This document shows positions 28,584 through 37,306 of a DNA stretch of 64,000 nt, one piece after another. Numbering within the stretch: the first letter of the stretch is position 1; each line of letters begins with the position of its first letter. A program made the position numbers and the translations under genes. The notes under the pieces were generated by a model. It was given only the letters and a program-made list of their open reading frames with translations. It searched no databases and was not told where the DNA came from. Source of the DNA: CAVVEQ01 sp963806635 (lineage in GTDB: Bacteria; Chloroflexota; Anaerolineae; Anaerolineales; Anaerolineaceae); assembly GCA_963806635.1 (NCBI GenBank), contig CAWDZA010000015.1:1178001-1242000 (forward strand), read 5' to 3'.

Positions 28584-28600
28584 TGGTGGTATTACCACCA
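28584..28600. promoter_or_regulatory. GntR/FadR operator palindrome
   Basis: TGGTGGTATTACCACCA is a perfect 8-1-8 palindrome ending 6 bp upstream of the regulator's ATG. It contains the TGGT...ACCA half-sites typical of FadR-subfamily operators, so autoregulation of the glycyl radical operon is likely. Confidence 0.8.
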
Positions 28601-28615
28601 ACCAGTGTAGCAATT

Positions 28616-28658
28616 CTTAAAAAGAAAGTCAAGCAGGGAATTTTGTCCTGCTTGACTT
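28616..28658 (-). terminator. Terminator of the oxidoreductase-symporter operon
   Basis: 12-bp inverted repeat (28626-28637 and 28647-28658) with a 9-nt loop. Read on the minus strand it is followed by TCTTTTTAAG. Confidence 0.8.
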
Positions 28659-28677
28659 AATGCCGGCGAATAATTGG

Positions 28678-30205
28678 CTATATCCCTGAGATTATTCTCT
28701 TTGCCACCTTGGCTGCCCCTTCCATAACGTGCACCACTCCGCCCCCGCTCTCACTTTGCGCCCCAATGAACCATAAGTCTGTGATCGGGGTCTGGTAAGC
28801 TGGAGGATGATTGCCCATCACCGGTGGCACCCCACCAAAACAGTGGTGGCTCTGGTGGGTCCTCTCTCGGAAGTCCTCTGGCGTCAGGATAATCCTGGTT
28901 TTGGTATGCTCCCGCAGCCCTGGCACATGCCTCTCCGCTTCGATCAATAATTTCTCGGCCATTTCCTCCCGGCGCTCACTCCAGGTACCCTGGTTCAAAG
29001 TATCCGGGGCAACGGTATAGATCGTCACAGCATGCCTCCCAATCGGTGCCATTTCCGGGGAATGCATGGAGGGCACGTAGATCAACAACCCTTCGCGGCC
29101 TTCGTGGTAATTTCCCGTTCGCAGCCTTTGAACTGCACCTTCCAGGTCGTCGGTCCCGTAGTAATAACACAACGCTGCTCGCTGGAATTTTGACGGGTCA
29201 AAATCCACACCCAACTGCACCATGAATACCGATTCCATTAACCGGTTGGAAGCAACCTGCTTCACGAAATCATCGGCCAGGTTCTCTTTTCCCACCAGGT
29301 CGAAGAACACCTCATTCATCCCGCCGGAAGCGATCACGATATCCGCTTGAATCTGCTCCCCATCTGCCAACGACCAGGCCGGTTGCCCGGCCATCCTTCA
29401 CCAAAATGCGGGCCACGGTTTTTCCGGTAAAGAACTTACCGCCGCTCTGCTCTATCAACCCCGCCAACGCGTCCACCATATTCTGGCAGCCACCCAGCAG
29501 GTAGGAATAGGCGATCTGGGCACTCTTCTTTCCCGGATAAGCAGGAATGCGTTTATCAAAGGCGGTTTCCAGGTGGATGTTCGGAACACCCAATGCCGGG
29601 AATTCGCTTGGCGCGGTCACAAAATCCGCCACAATGCCCAGGAAGATCGTCTTCAACCGGGGTGAAATGAAGAAGTGATCCATCAGCTGGCTGGCGCTCC
29701 AGTCGGCGAATTTCTTCACCCTTTGAAATGCCAACCATAAGCGGATTTTCAGAAAGAATGCTTCCAGCCGCCCAGCGCCATCCAGCTGTTTCACCAATGA
29801 AAATAGATGGATGACCCTTTCATAGAACTTGTAATAGTCGTCAAGCGCACCCGCATCCTCCGGGAAGATCTCCTTGAGTTTTTCCTTCCGCCAGAGAGGA
29901 CCCCCATATTTTTCTTCCTTCCAAAGCGGCAGCCCCAATATCTCCAGTCCACGATCTTCACGCACCGATAGAACCTTTTCGCTCACCCCCAGCTCCTCCA
30001 GAATTGCCCTGCCCTGGTCTCCCGGGGCGAAGCCATCCAAAAGAAGCGGACCAATATCCCAGGAAAAACCATCCTGGTGAATGGTCGCCGTTACCCCGCC
30101 AATGGTTGGGTATTGTTCGAAGATATTTACATCATGCCCGGCTTTAGCAAGGTATGCCCCAGCGGTGAGCCCGGAAATCCCTGATCCAATGATCGCGATT
30201 TTCAT
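28678..30205 (-). CDS. FAD-dependent amine-oxidase/phytoene-desaturase-like oxidoreductase, one frameshift near 29.37 kb
   Basis: From ATG 30205 the protein starts KIAIIGSGISGLTAGAYLAK with FEQYPTIGG, the dinucleotide-binding fold for FAD. The first frame covers about 285 residues. The product then continues in another frame (ADGEQIQADIVIASGGMNEV) to 28678 and ends with the second FAD contact GGGVVHVMEGAAKVAKRI. Joined length is about 508 residues, typical of CrtI-like or carotenoid-isomerase-like oxidoreductases. The break sits between ATGLV and LADGEQ and looks like a one-base error. It lies 6 bp downstream of a GPH-type symporter. The substrate is not evident; there is no carotenoid cluster here. 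Confidence 0.8.
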
Positions 30206-30211
30206 TGCCCC

Positions 30212-31586
30212 TCATTCACCCGTTGCTTCAGCTAATGCCTTTCGATCCGCCAGTTGTTTCACAAGCTCAGCATGGTTCGCCCGTGTGATGGGATACCGGA
30301 ACAGGATGGGGAGGCTGCAAAGAATCACAATTGCGGGAACGATGGTGAAGAAGAAACGGATCCCGAAGAGTGCCTGCGGGGTTTGTTCAGCGTTGGGGAC
30401 GTAATTGAACCAGGCCAGCGACCAGCCTGCCACAGCTACACCCAATGCCCCCGTGAATTTGGTCAGGAACGCCCATAACCCGTAAAAAATGCCTTCTCTG
30501 CGCTCGCCTGTAAGAAGTTCATCGTATTCCACCACGTCGGGAAGCATGCTCCAGGGGGAAACCCACTGAGTGGAAAATCCCATCCCGGCAACGAATGCGA
30601 TCACATAGATCAATGGTGTTGGTTCATGCGGTAGATAGGTACCCGAACAGAATCGCGATCGAAGCGATCAAGAGGCCAATCGCGTATGCAGGTCCTTTAT
30701 TTATCCGATCTGAAAGCATTTTCGCGGGTATCAGGAAAATCCCAATGCTGACCAGCATGACCAGCAATACAAAGGATACCTGGTCAGGCATATTCAACTG
30801 GTAAGTAATGAAGTAGGGCACCAGCGCTGTGAGGACAGTGAAACTGAAGCTGCTCAGTATGAAAGCAGCCATCAACTTTAAGAAGGGTTTGTTTTTGAAC
30901 GATGTGCCGATGGCCTTCAAAGCAGGCAATTGTGACGGTTCCCCAACCCCCTCACCGGTTTCCTTGATGGTGAGGGTTGTGATCAGGATCATCACAACTG
31001 CCACGATCCCAAAGAATGCCCCGGTCGCGCTCCATGCCTGGTGCGTATCCATCCCTTGTCCCTCGAATATCCCCACCAGGATGGTTGTCAACGCGGCACC
31101 AAGGATGTATCCGAGCACACTGAAGATCATGCGCACCGAGGTAAGCCCCGCACGCTCGCTGTAATCACGGGTCAATTCCGGGGTGAGGGAGTAGTAGGGA
31201 ACCGAGGTCATGGTGTGGAAGGTATCCACCAGCAGGAAAGTAAGCAGAACCATGAAGAACGCAGCAGTACCGGAAAGACCGGTTGGCAGCGAGAACATGA
31301 TCCAGGTGGCAATTCCCAAAGGGATGACCCCGATCATCATAAAGATTCGCCTGCGTCCAAATTTGGAATGTACACGGTCGGACCAATACCCAAATAATGG
31401 GTCATTAATGGCATCCCAGGTTAACTTACCCACCATCAGCGCCGCGCCAGCGATGGCTGGGTCGATCCCGGCCACATCAGTGTAATAAAACAGGAGGAAA
31501 AATTGGATGGAGGAAGTGATCAGGGCGAAACCGAGATCCGCTACACCGTAGCGGGTTTTAAAACCGGCAGAGAGTTTTTTGTTCAT
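30212..31586 (-). CDS. GPH-family sugar:cation symporter (MelB-like), one frameshift near 30.63 kb
   Basis: The frame from ATG 31586 gives 320 residues (RYGVADLGFALITSSIQFFL, then DPLFGYWSDRVHSKFGRRR, the GPH/MelB signature with conserved Asp and Arg). The last helices continue in another frame from about 30,620 (TQWVSPWSMLPDVVEYDELL) to 30212. Joined length is about 455 residues, normal for glycoside-pentoside-hexuronide symporters. The junction is in the segment FGYLP/HEPTPLIYVIAF. It is probably an importer for a sugar or glycoside, cotranscribed with the flavin oxidoreductase that follows at a 6-bp gap. Confidence 0.82.
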
Positions 31587-31718
31587 GATGTCCTCGGGTC
31601 AAGTTGGTCTGGATGATTGATTTTAACCTCAAAATCTCCGTGATGCCCTGTGATCCTTCAATATGATCAAATTCTTACGAGTAAAAATCATTAATGATAG
31701 AATCTTTTCCATTCATCG

Positions 31719-32819
31719 ATGAAAGCATCAAAAATCCCGGTTTATCAGGCGGTACTAGCAGCCTTGCTCTTCGGCGCTTCCGCGCCGTTATCCAAAACCC
31801 TGCTCAGTTCCATTGACCCGGTTCCCCTGGCAGCGTTCTTATACATAGGCTCAGGACTGTTTTCCTGGTTGCTCTTCTCTGTCCGAAAAAGAGGGAATAA
31901 ATCCGGCTCTCTTGAAGAACGCGTTTCCAGACCGGATATCCCCTGGTTAGCCGGAGCCATCTTCGCTGGCGGTGTAGCTGCCCCCATTCTCCTGCTACTG
32001 GGACTTGATCGTACCCCCGCGTCCACAGCCTCCCTGCTGCTCAATTTTGAGGCCGTGGCAACCGGATTACTCGCCTACCTGCTTTTCCGTGAAGCCGTCG
32101 GTAAGCGGATTTTCCTGGCTTTGGGGTTGATCACATTTGCCAGCATCCTGCTCACCTGGAACGGTGGTGCATGGGGGTTCTCACTGGGTTCTCTGGCGAT
32201 CGTGGCAGCCTGTTTTCTGTGGGGACTGGATAACAACCTCACCCGGCACATTTCAGGAAAGGATCCCTTGATGATCGTAGGGATAAAAGGCATCTGTGCT
32301 GGAGGATTCTCCCTGCTATTAACTCTTGTATTGAAAATCCCGATCCCAACAGTAATCACCAGCCTGACTGCTCTGCTGGTTGGTGCGATTTGTTACGGGT
32401 TGAGCATCCAGCTCTTCATCCTGGCTCTACGCGGTTTGGGATCGGCTCGCACCGGCGCACTCTTTGGCACTGCGCCTTTTGTCGGCGCCATTCTCTCCCT
32501 GATTTTCCTTAGAGAGATCCCCCAGGTATTTTTTTGGGTATCCCTACCCATAATGGCGATTGGTGCCTGGTTAATGCTCACCGAAGACCACGCCCATGCC
32601 CACACCCACACAGAGTTGGAACACGCGCACTCTCACCAACACCCAGATGACCATCACCTGCACAAGCATCCTGGAATGGATGGGGCTTTTTCAGGGAAAC
32701 ATTCCCATTCGCATCAGCATGAGGCTATGTCACATGCACATGCACATACGCCTGATCTGCATCACCGCCATGAGCATCCGGAATCTTCCAGCGATTCCAG
32801 TAATGAATTAATCAAATAG
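31719..32819 (+). CDS. EamA/DMT-family transporter with a His-rich metal-binding tail
   Basis: This 366-residue protein has ten predicted helices in two EamA repeats (AALLFGASAPLSKTLLSSID and GLSIQLFILALRGLGSARTG). Residues about 288-360 form a hydrophilic tail with more than 20 histidines in runs such as EDHAHAHTHTELEHAHSHQH and DDHHLHKHPG. Such tails bind Zn, Ni or Co in other transporters. DMT proteins usually move metabolites, so the tail suggests either a metal-export role or metal-dependent gating. The stop is only 2 bp from the convergent msrQ stop. It starts at ATG 31719, divergent from the GPH symporter. Confidence 0.85.
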   Translation: MKASKIPVYQAVLAALLFGASAPLSKTLLSSIDPVPLAAFLYIGSGLFSWLLFSVRKRGNKSGSLEERVSRPDIPWLAGAIFAGGVAAPILLLLGLDRTPASTASLLLNFEAVATGLLAYLLFREAVGKRIFLALGLITFASILLTWNGGAWGFSLGSLAIVAACFLWGLDNNLTRHISGKDPLMIVGIKGICAGGFSLLLTLVLKIPIPTVITSLTALLVGAICYGLSIQLFILALRGLGSARTGALFGTAPFVGAILSLIFLREIPQVFFWVSLPIMAIGAWLMLTEDHAHAHTHTELEHAHSHQHPDDHHLHKHPGMDGAFSGKHSHSHQHEAMSHAHAHTPDLHHRHEHPESSSDSSNELIK

Positions 32820-32821
32820 GA

Positions 32822-33481
32822 TTACGGGATTTTATTGGGAACCCGGTTGATTACACGCCGGGGGGTTTTATGCCGGATCAACCGGGCAATGGCAGGTATC
32901 CTCGCTATAAGAAGAATGATAACGATTCCCGCGTAAACCATGGGCAGAGTGTAATTACCCTGCAGCTTGAGGATATCTCCTTTCATGACCATGGCAAAGT
33001 GCAGGATCACAAGCGGGGAAAGGATATAAACCAATCGGTGGAGCATTTTCCAACCCGGACCGAGGCTGGAGATGGCGTACCGGTTGGAGGTGATCGTCAG
33101 CAGGATCAGGATGATCAGCGCGATTGCCCCAACGATGATGAAGGTCCGGTGGATCACCTCTCCGAGAATAAGGCTGAAATCAAACCCGTAGTCCAGGGAA
33201 ATGAAGATAGCGACGTGAAGGAACGCGTACAGGGCACCATACAGCCCCAATGCTTTCCGTCTTTGGGTGAATTCCTTCCAGCCGGTTAGTGTCCGGGCAG
33301 GAGTGCAGGCCAGTGATAAAACCAGGAAAAACAATGCGATTTTTCCCGTCAGGTGTTCCAGCTCCAGGATAGGATTCGGTCCCAGATCGTTGGTTTGGTA
33401 TCGGAAAACAAGATAGACAAAGGTCAGGATCGCACCCAGATGCACCAGGATCTGGAAAATGGTCGGCCGGGAACTCTTCAC
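32822..33481 (-). CDS. msrQ: MsrQ-like heme-binding membrane subunit
   Basis: This 219-residue protein has six hydrophobic helices of the ferric-reductase-like fold. Conserved histidines lie in helices: ALYAFLHVAIFIS, MLHRLVYILSPLVILHFAMV. MsrQ hands electrons from the membrane to the methionine sulfoxide reductase MsrP. It directly follows msrP (stop and start adjacent), the usual arrangement. Length matches the family (about 200-220). Confidence 0.87.
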   Translation of the reverse strand: MKSSRPTIFQILVHLGAILTFVYLVFRYQTNDLGPNPILELEHLTGKIALFFLVLSLACTPARTLTGWKEFTQRRKALGLYGALYAFLHVAIFISLDYGFDFSLILGEVIHRTFIIVGAIALIILILLTITSNRYAISSLGPGWKMLHRLVYILSPLVILHFAMVMKGDILKLQGNYTLPMVYAGIVIILLIARIPAIARLIRHKTPRRVINRVPNKIP

Positions 33482-34441
33482 TCAATAACTCGCTGAAAGA
33501 TCCATACCCTTGTAAAGATCAGCAACCTGATCCTCATAACCATTGAACATCAACGTTTTTCGCCTTCCCGTTTCACCAAGCCGCCTTTCAGTTTTCTGGG
33601 ACCAGCGGGGGTGATCCACGTTCGGGTTTACGTTGGAATAAAAACCATATTCATTTGGAGCTATGGTATTCCACAGGGTCTTCGGCCGCTCTGTAACCAA
33701 GGCAATATTTTTAATTGCTTTAATGGATTTAAAACCATACTTCCATGGCACCACAACGCGGATGCCGCCGCCATTTTGCGCGGGTAATGTGCCGCCATAA
33801 AGACCGGTGGCAAAGATCGCCAGGTCGTTCATGGCTTCATCCAACCTCAATCCTTCAGTATATGGCCAGGGATAACCGTAGTCGCTCAGTCCCGGCATCT
33901 CGTCCGGCCGCATTACCGTTTCGAACGCGACATATTTCGCATCTGAAGAGGGTGCAACTGCCTGGAGCAGGCGTGAAATGGGGAAACCGACCCAGGGAAT
34001 GACCAGGCTCCAGGCTTCCACGCAACGCAAGCGGTAGATGCGTTCCTCAGGTTTAAACTTGCTCACCAGGTCCTCCATGGTGTAACTGCCTGGTTTTGCA
34101 ACCAGGCCGGAAACTTCCACACTCCAGGGTGAGGTCTTGAAGTTCTTCGCCAGGGCTGCCACGCCTTCCTTATCCGTGGTGAACTCATAATAATTGTTGT
34201 AGTGGGTGATCTCGTTGAAAGTGTTCGCGGGATCTCCCAGCTCGTCCTTAAGACCGGCAACCTCTGTCGGTTCCCCCGTGGTCTGAGGCTCTTGGGTGAC
34301 AACCTGCGGCACGCAGGCTGCCAGCGCCACGCTGCCAGCTATCAGCCCAGTGGAGCGGATAAAACTTCGCCGATTCAGATACATCTCCTTGGGTGTGATT
34401 TCTGCGGGATCGATGGTATTGGGTCGGTATTTAGATGACAT
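33482..34441 (-). CDS. msrP: MsrP-like molybdopterin protein-methionine-sulfoxide reductase, with Tat signal and lipobox
   Basis: This 319-residue protein has an N-terminal twin-arginine motif (NRRSFIRSTG) and, at the end of the signal peptide, LAACVPQV, a lipobox-like sequence. The sulfite-oxidase-type molybdopterin domain follows, with RLRCVEAWSLVIPWVGFP containing the Mo-ligand cysteine. The C-terminal block NVDHPRWSQKTER matches MsrP/YedY. It repairs oxidised methionines in exported proteins using electrons from MsrQ. It should be folded in the cytoplasm, exported by Tat and probably lipid-anchored. The first 21 residues before the RR are unusually long but common in this family. Confidence 0.9.
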   Translation of the reverse strand: MSSKYRPNTIDPAEITPKEMYLNRRSFIRSTGLIAGSVALAACVPQVVTQEPQTTGEPTEVAGLKDELGDPANTFNEITHYNNYYEFTTDKEGVAALAKNFKTSPWSVEVSGLVAKPGSYTMEDLVSKFKPEERIYRLRCVEAWSLVIPWVGFPISRLLQAVAPSSDAKYVAFETVMRPDEMPGLSDYGYPWPYTEGLRLDEAMNDLAIFATGLYGGTLPAQNGGGIRVVVPWKYGFKSIKAIKNIALVTERPKTLWNTIAPNEYGFYSNVNPNVDHPRWSQKTERRLGETGRRKTLMFNGYEDQVADLYKGMDLSASY

Positions 34442-34638
34442 GGGTTCCTCGCGTTTTCTTTCTACTAATAACTAATTGTCGTATTTTTTAGGGTAATAAA
34501 CAAGGTTTGTATAAGGATCCATGATTTTATCCTGATTATTCTTTAATTATTTAAGACTTTATGGATGGTATTCCTCATATTATCGCTCATTATGATAAAT
34601 TTTCATACAGGATGACCTGATAATAAATTAAGAATATG

Positions 34639-34681
34639 ATTGTTGCATATTACACAATCTAATTGTATAATATACAACAAT
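34639..34681 (+). promoter_or_regulatory. IclR operator-promoter overlapping the start codon; predicted leaderless transcript
   Basis: Two 20-bp arms (34639-34658 and 34662-34681) form an inverted repeat matching 18 of 20 positions, spaced 3 bp. The second arm contains TTGTATAATATACAA (34664-34678), a perfect 7-1-7 palindrome. Within it lie a -35-like TTGCAT (34643-34648) and TATAAT (34666-34671), spaced by 17 bp. Transcription would begin at about 34678-34680, and the ATG is at 34680. No Shine-Dalgarno sequence precedes it. The site probably binds the IclR protein itself. Confidence 0.78.
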
Positions 34682-35417
34682 GACCGAGATTCAGTCTCTT
34701 GCCCGGGGGTTGCGCATCCTCGACGCGCTGGGGGAAGCATCTGCTGGAGCCACCATCTCCGAACTCGCTGCACTCCTTGGAGTGGATAAGGGTACAGCCT
34801 CCCGGCTGGTTGCCACCCTGGTCTCCCATGGATATGCTGAAAAAGAAGAATCCTCCCGCCGTTTCTTTCCCGGCAGCCGGGTGGTTTCCCTCAGCCGCAG
34901 CGTCCTCAACCGCCTGCCCCTCCGCGAAGCAGCCAAACCTTACCTGAAGGACCTGATGGAACGCACCGGCGAATGTGCCCACATAGCGGTCTACTCCCAG
35001 GGCAAAGCTCTCTATATCGACCAGGTGGAATCGCCTGCCACCCTGCGCGTGAACGCCCAGGTGGGCACCATGAATCCCCTGCATTGCACCGCGCTGGGCA
35101 AAGTCTTACTGGCATTTTGTGCAGCCGAGTACCCCTCAGAATTGGAATCCTTCACTCCGGCAACCATCACTGATCCAGCCAGGTTGATAGCCCACATCGA
35201 CCAGGTGCGGTTGCTGGGATATGCGGTCGATGACCAGGAATTCGATGCTGGTGTTCGCTGCATTGCGGCACCGGTTTTTGATTTCCGTGGAAAAGGGATC
35301 GCCGCCATCGGCGTTTCCGGTCCGGCCAGCCGCATTCCGTCAGGCAAGATTCCTGATCTGGCCAATGTCGTCACCAGCATCGCTGGGGAACTCTCCGAGC
35401 GCATGGTTCGTCGATAA
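34680..35417 (+). CDS. IclR-family transcriptional regulator
   Basis: This 245-residue protein has an N-terminal winged helix (residues about 1-65: SLARGLRILDALGEA, TISELAALLGVDKGTASRLV). The IclR effector domain follows: LMERTGECAHIAVYSQGKAL, NPLHCTALGKVLLAF and DDQEFDAGVRCIAAPVFD. It is the first gene of a six-gene carbohydrate cluster and probably senses a sugar-acid or sugar-phosphate intermediate. The start is fixed by the promoter geometry, giving almost no 5' leader. Confidence 0.92.
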   Translation: MTEIQSLARGLRILDALGEASAGATISELAALLGVDKGTASRLVATLVSHGYAEKEESSRRFFPGSRVVSLSRSVLNRLPLREAAKPYLKDLMERTGECAHIAVYSQGKALYIDQVESPATLRVNAQVGTMNPLHCTALGKVLLAFCAAEYPSELESFTPATITDPARLIAHIDQVRLLGYAVDDQEFDAGVRCIAAPVFDFRGKGIAAIGVSGPASRIPSGKIPDLANVVTSIAGELSERMVRR

Positions 35418-35437
35418 GACCGTTTAACGAGGTTTAT

Positions 35438-37291
35438 ATGTCGAAGTTACCAGATCCAGTCGAACTCACCCGCCAACGTAATTTGCACGCAGGTTTACTT
35501 GCGCAGGGTAACCTTCCCGCCAGATTATCTCTGACCCTCTCAGAAGCCCTGGTGATCGGTCTCCTGCGCCAGGGCGTGAAAACTTTCCTCTCCGTCCTTG
35601 GACACGGCTCCACGGAGATTGGTGAGGTCCTGCGAATTTACCAGCAGGCTGGGTTGCTGCGCGTTTGTGGATTACGGAGCGAAATCGAAGCCTCCCATGC
35701 GGCTGCCGCCCTGCGTTGGATTACCGGCGAGAAAGCCGCTGTGGTCACCTCCATTGGACCTGGCGCGTTGCATGCCCTGGCTGCCTCGATCGTCCCCGCT
35801 TCGGATGGCATCGGGGTCTGGTATTTGCTGGGCGATGAGACCACCGAGGATGAAGGCTTCAACATGCAGCAGATCCCGAAGCACGATCAGGGCGGCTTCG
35901 AGCGGCTTTTCGGGACGCTCGGCAGGGCGTATTCTCTGCACACTCCCCTCTCGCTTTCATCTGCGCTCAACCGCGGCGCGGCGGTGGTGGATCATCCCTA
36001 TCGCCAGGGTCCCTTCTTTCTGCTCATGCCCATGAATACCCAGGCAGCCTGGCTGGAGGATTTCAACCTGGATGAGTTGCCGGTTCCCCAAAAGATTGAA
36101 TTGGGAGCTGCCGCGGGAGATTATGTGACCGCCGCCCATTGGATCCAGGAGGCGGAAAGGATCGTGATCAAGGTCGGCGGCGGCGGGCGGGACGCTGGCG
36201 CGGAACTGGTTCAGCTTCTCGATCGCAGCGGCGGGGTCCTCGTCCACACCCCCATCGCCACGGGCTGCATCCCGTTTTCCGATCCCCGGAATATGTCCGT
36301 CGGTGGTTCTAAGGGGTCTCTTTGCGGCAATTTCGCCATGGAAAATGCTGACCTGCTCATCGCAATCGGAACGCGCGCGGTCTGCCAGTCGGATTGTTCC
36401 CGCACCGGGTACCCAGGTGTGAAGCGGGTGATCAATATCAATGCCGATCTTGAAGACGCCACTCATTACAACCGCACTCTCGCGCTTGTAGGCGGTGTGC
36501 GCCCCACCCTCACCCGCCTCAATCAGGAATTGGGTGAATCGCCTCCGGCAAAAACTAAATGGCTGACGAATTGCGCCGAGAAGAAGGCTGCCTGGCAGGT
36601 ATTCAAGCAGGAGCGCTTCGATAACCCCATTCTCCCCGATGATTACTGGGGTAAGCCTGTCCTCACCCAACCCGCGGTCATCCGGATCGCCGAGGATTGG
36701 GCCAAATCGAACGCAATCCCCTGCTTCTTCGACGCTGGAGACGTACAGGCGAACGGATTCCAGATCGTGGAAGATGAGCATCCCGGGCAAACCTTCACCG
36801 AAACCGGCGCATCCTATATGGGCTTCGCCGTATCCGCCCTGCTTGCCACCGGCATCGCCTCCAAACCCTTCTACGCCCTCGCTCTCACCGGTGATGGCTC
36901 CTTTACCATGAACCCGCAGATTCTGATCGATGGCGCCGAGCACGGCGCGCGGGGTTGCATCCTTCTCCTGGATAATGGGCGCATGGGCGCCATCACCGGG
37001 CTGCAAATGGACCAGTACGGGCAGGAAATTGCCACCGCTAACACCATCCATGTGGATTACCTCGCCTGGGCAAGATCCATCCCGGGTATCCTGGCTCTGG
37101 AAGGGGGCGATTCGCCCGCCTCCCTTCAAAATGCGCTGCTGCAGGCAGGCAGTCACGCAGGGCTCAGCCTCATTCACGTCCCGGTGTATTACGGACCCGA
37201 TCCCTTGGGCGGCATGGGCGTTTACGGACGTTGGAACGTGGGTAACTGGAGCGAAAAAGTACAAACGATGCGTCATGAAATCGGTCTGTGA
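35438..37291 (+). CDS. Thiamine-diphosphate-dependent enzyme, IolD/acetolactate-synthase-like
   Basis: This 617-residue protein has three ThDP-enzyme domains. The Pyr domain carries the catalytic Glu region (LRSEIEASHAAAALRWITGE). A central domain follows, then the PP domain with GDGSFTMNPQILIDGAEHGA and the later N in LLLDNGRMGA (GDG...N metal/ThDP motif). Length and motifs fit IolD (trihydroxycyclohexanedione hydrolase) more than acetolactate synthase. No iolB, iolC, iolE or iolG set is recognisable nearby, so a different ring- or ketose-cleaving substrate is possible. It starts 20 bp after the regulator. Confidence 0.75.
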   Translation: MSKLPDPVELTRQRNLHAGLLAQGNLPARLSLTLSEALVIGLLRQGVKTFLSVLGHGSTEIGEVLRIYQQAGLLRVCGLRSEIEASHAAAALRWITGEKAAVVTSIGPGALHALAASIVPASDGIGVWYLLGDETTEDEGFNMQQIPKHDQGGFERLFGTLGRAYSLHTPLSLSSALNRGAAVVDHPYRQGPFFLLMPMNTQAAWLEDFNLDELPVPQKIELGAAAGDYVTAAHWIQEAERIVIKVGGGGRDAGAELVQLLDRSGGVLVHTPIATGCIPFSDPRNMSVGGSKGSLCGNFAMENADLLIAIGTRAVCQSDCSRTGYPGVKRVININADLEDATHYNRTLALVGGVRPTLTRLNQELGESPPAKTKWLTNCAEKKAAWQVFKQERFDNPILPDDYWGKPVLTQPAVIRIAEDWAKSNAIPCFFDAGDVQANGFQIVEDEHPGQTFTETGASYMGFAVSALLATGIASKPFYALALTGDGSFTMNPQILIDGAEHGARGCILLLDNGRMGAITGLQMDQYGQEIATANTIHVDYLAWARSIPGILALEGGDSPASLQNALLQAGSHAGLSLIHVPVYYGPDPLGGMGVYGRWNVGNWSEKVQTMRHEIGL

Positions 37292-37306
37292 TCATTAAGA
37301 GGTGAA

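Noticed and set aside
34442..34638. Small gene between msrP and the IclR regulator
   Set aside because: The gap is AT-rich with many stops in all frames; it probably holds only the divergent promoters.
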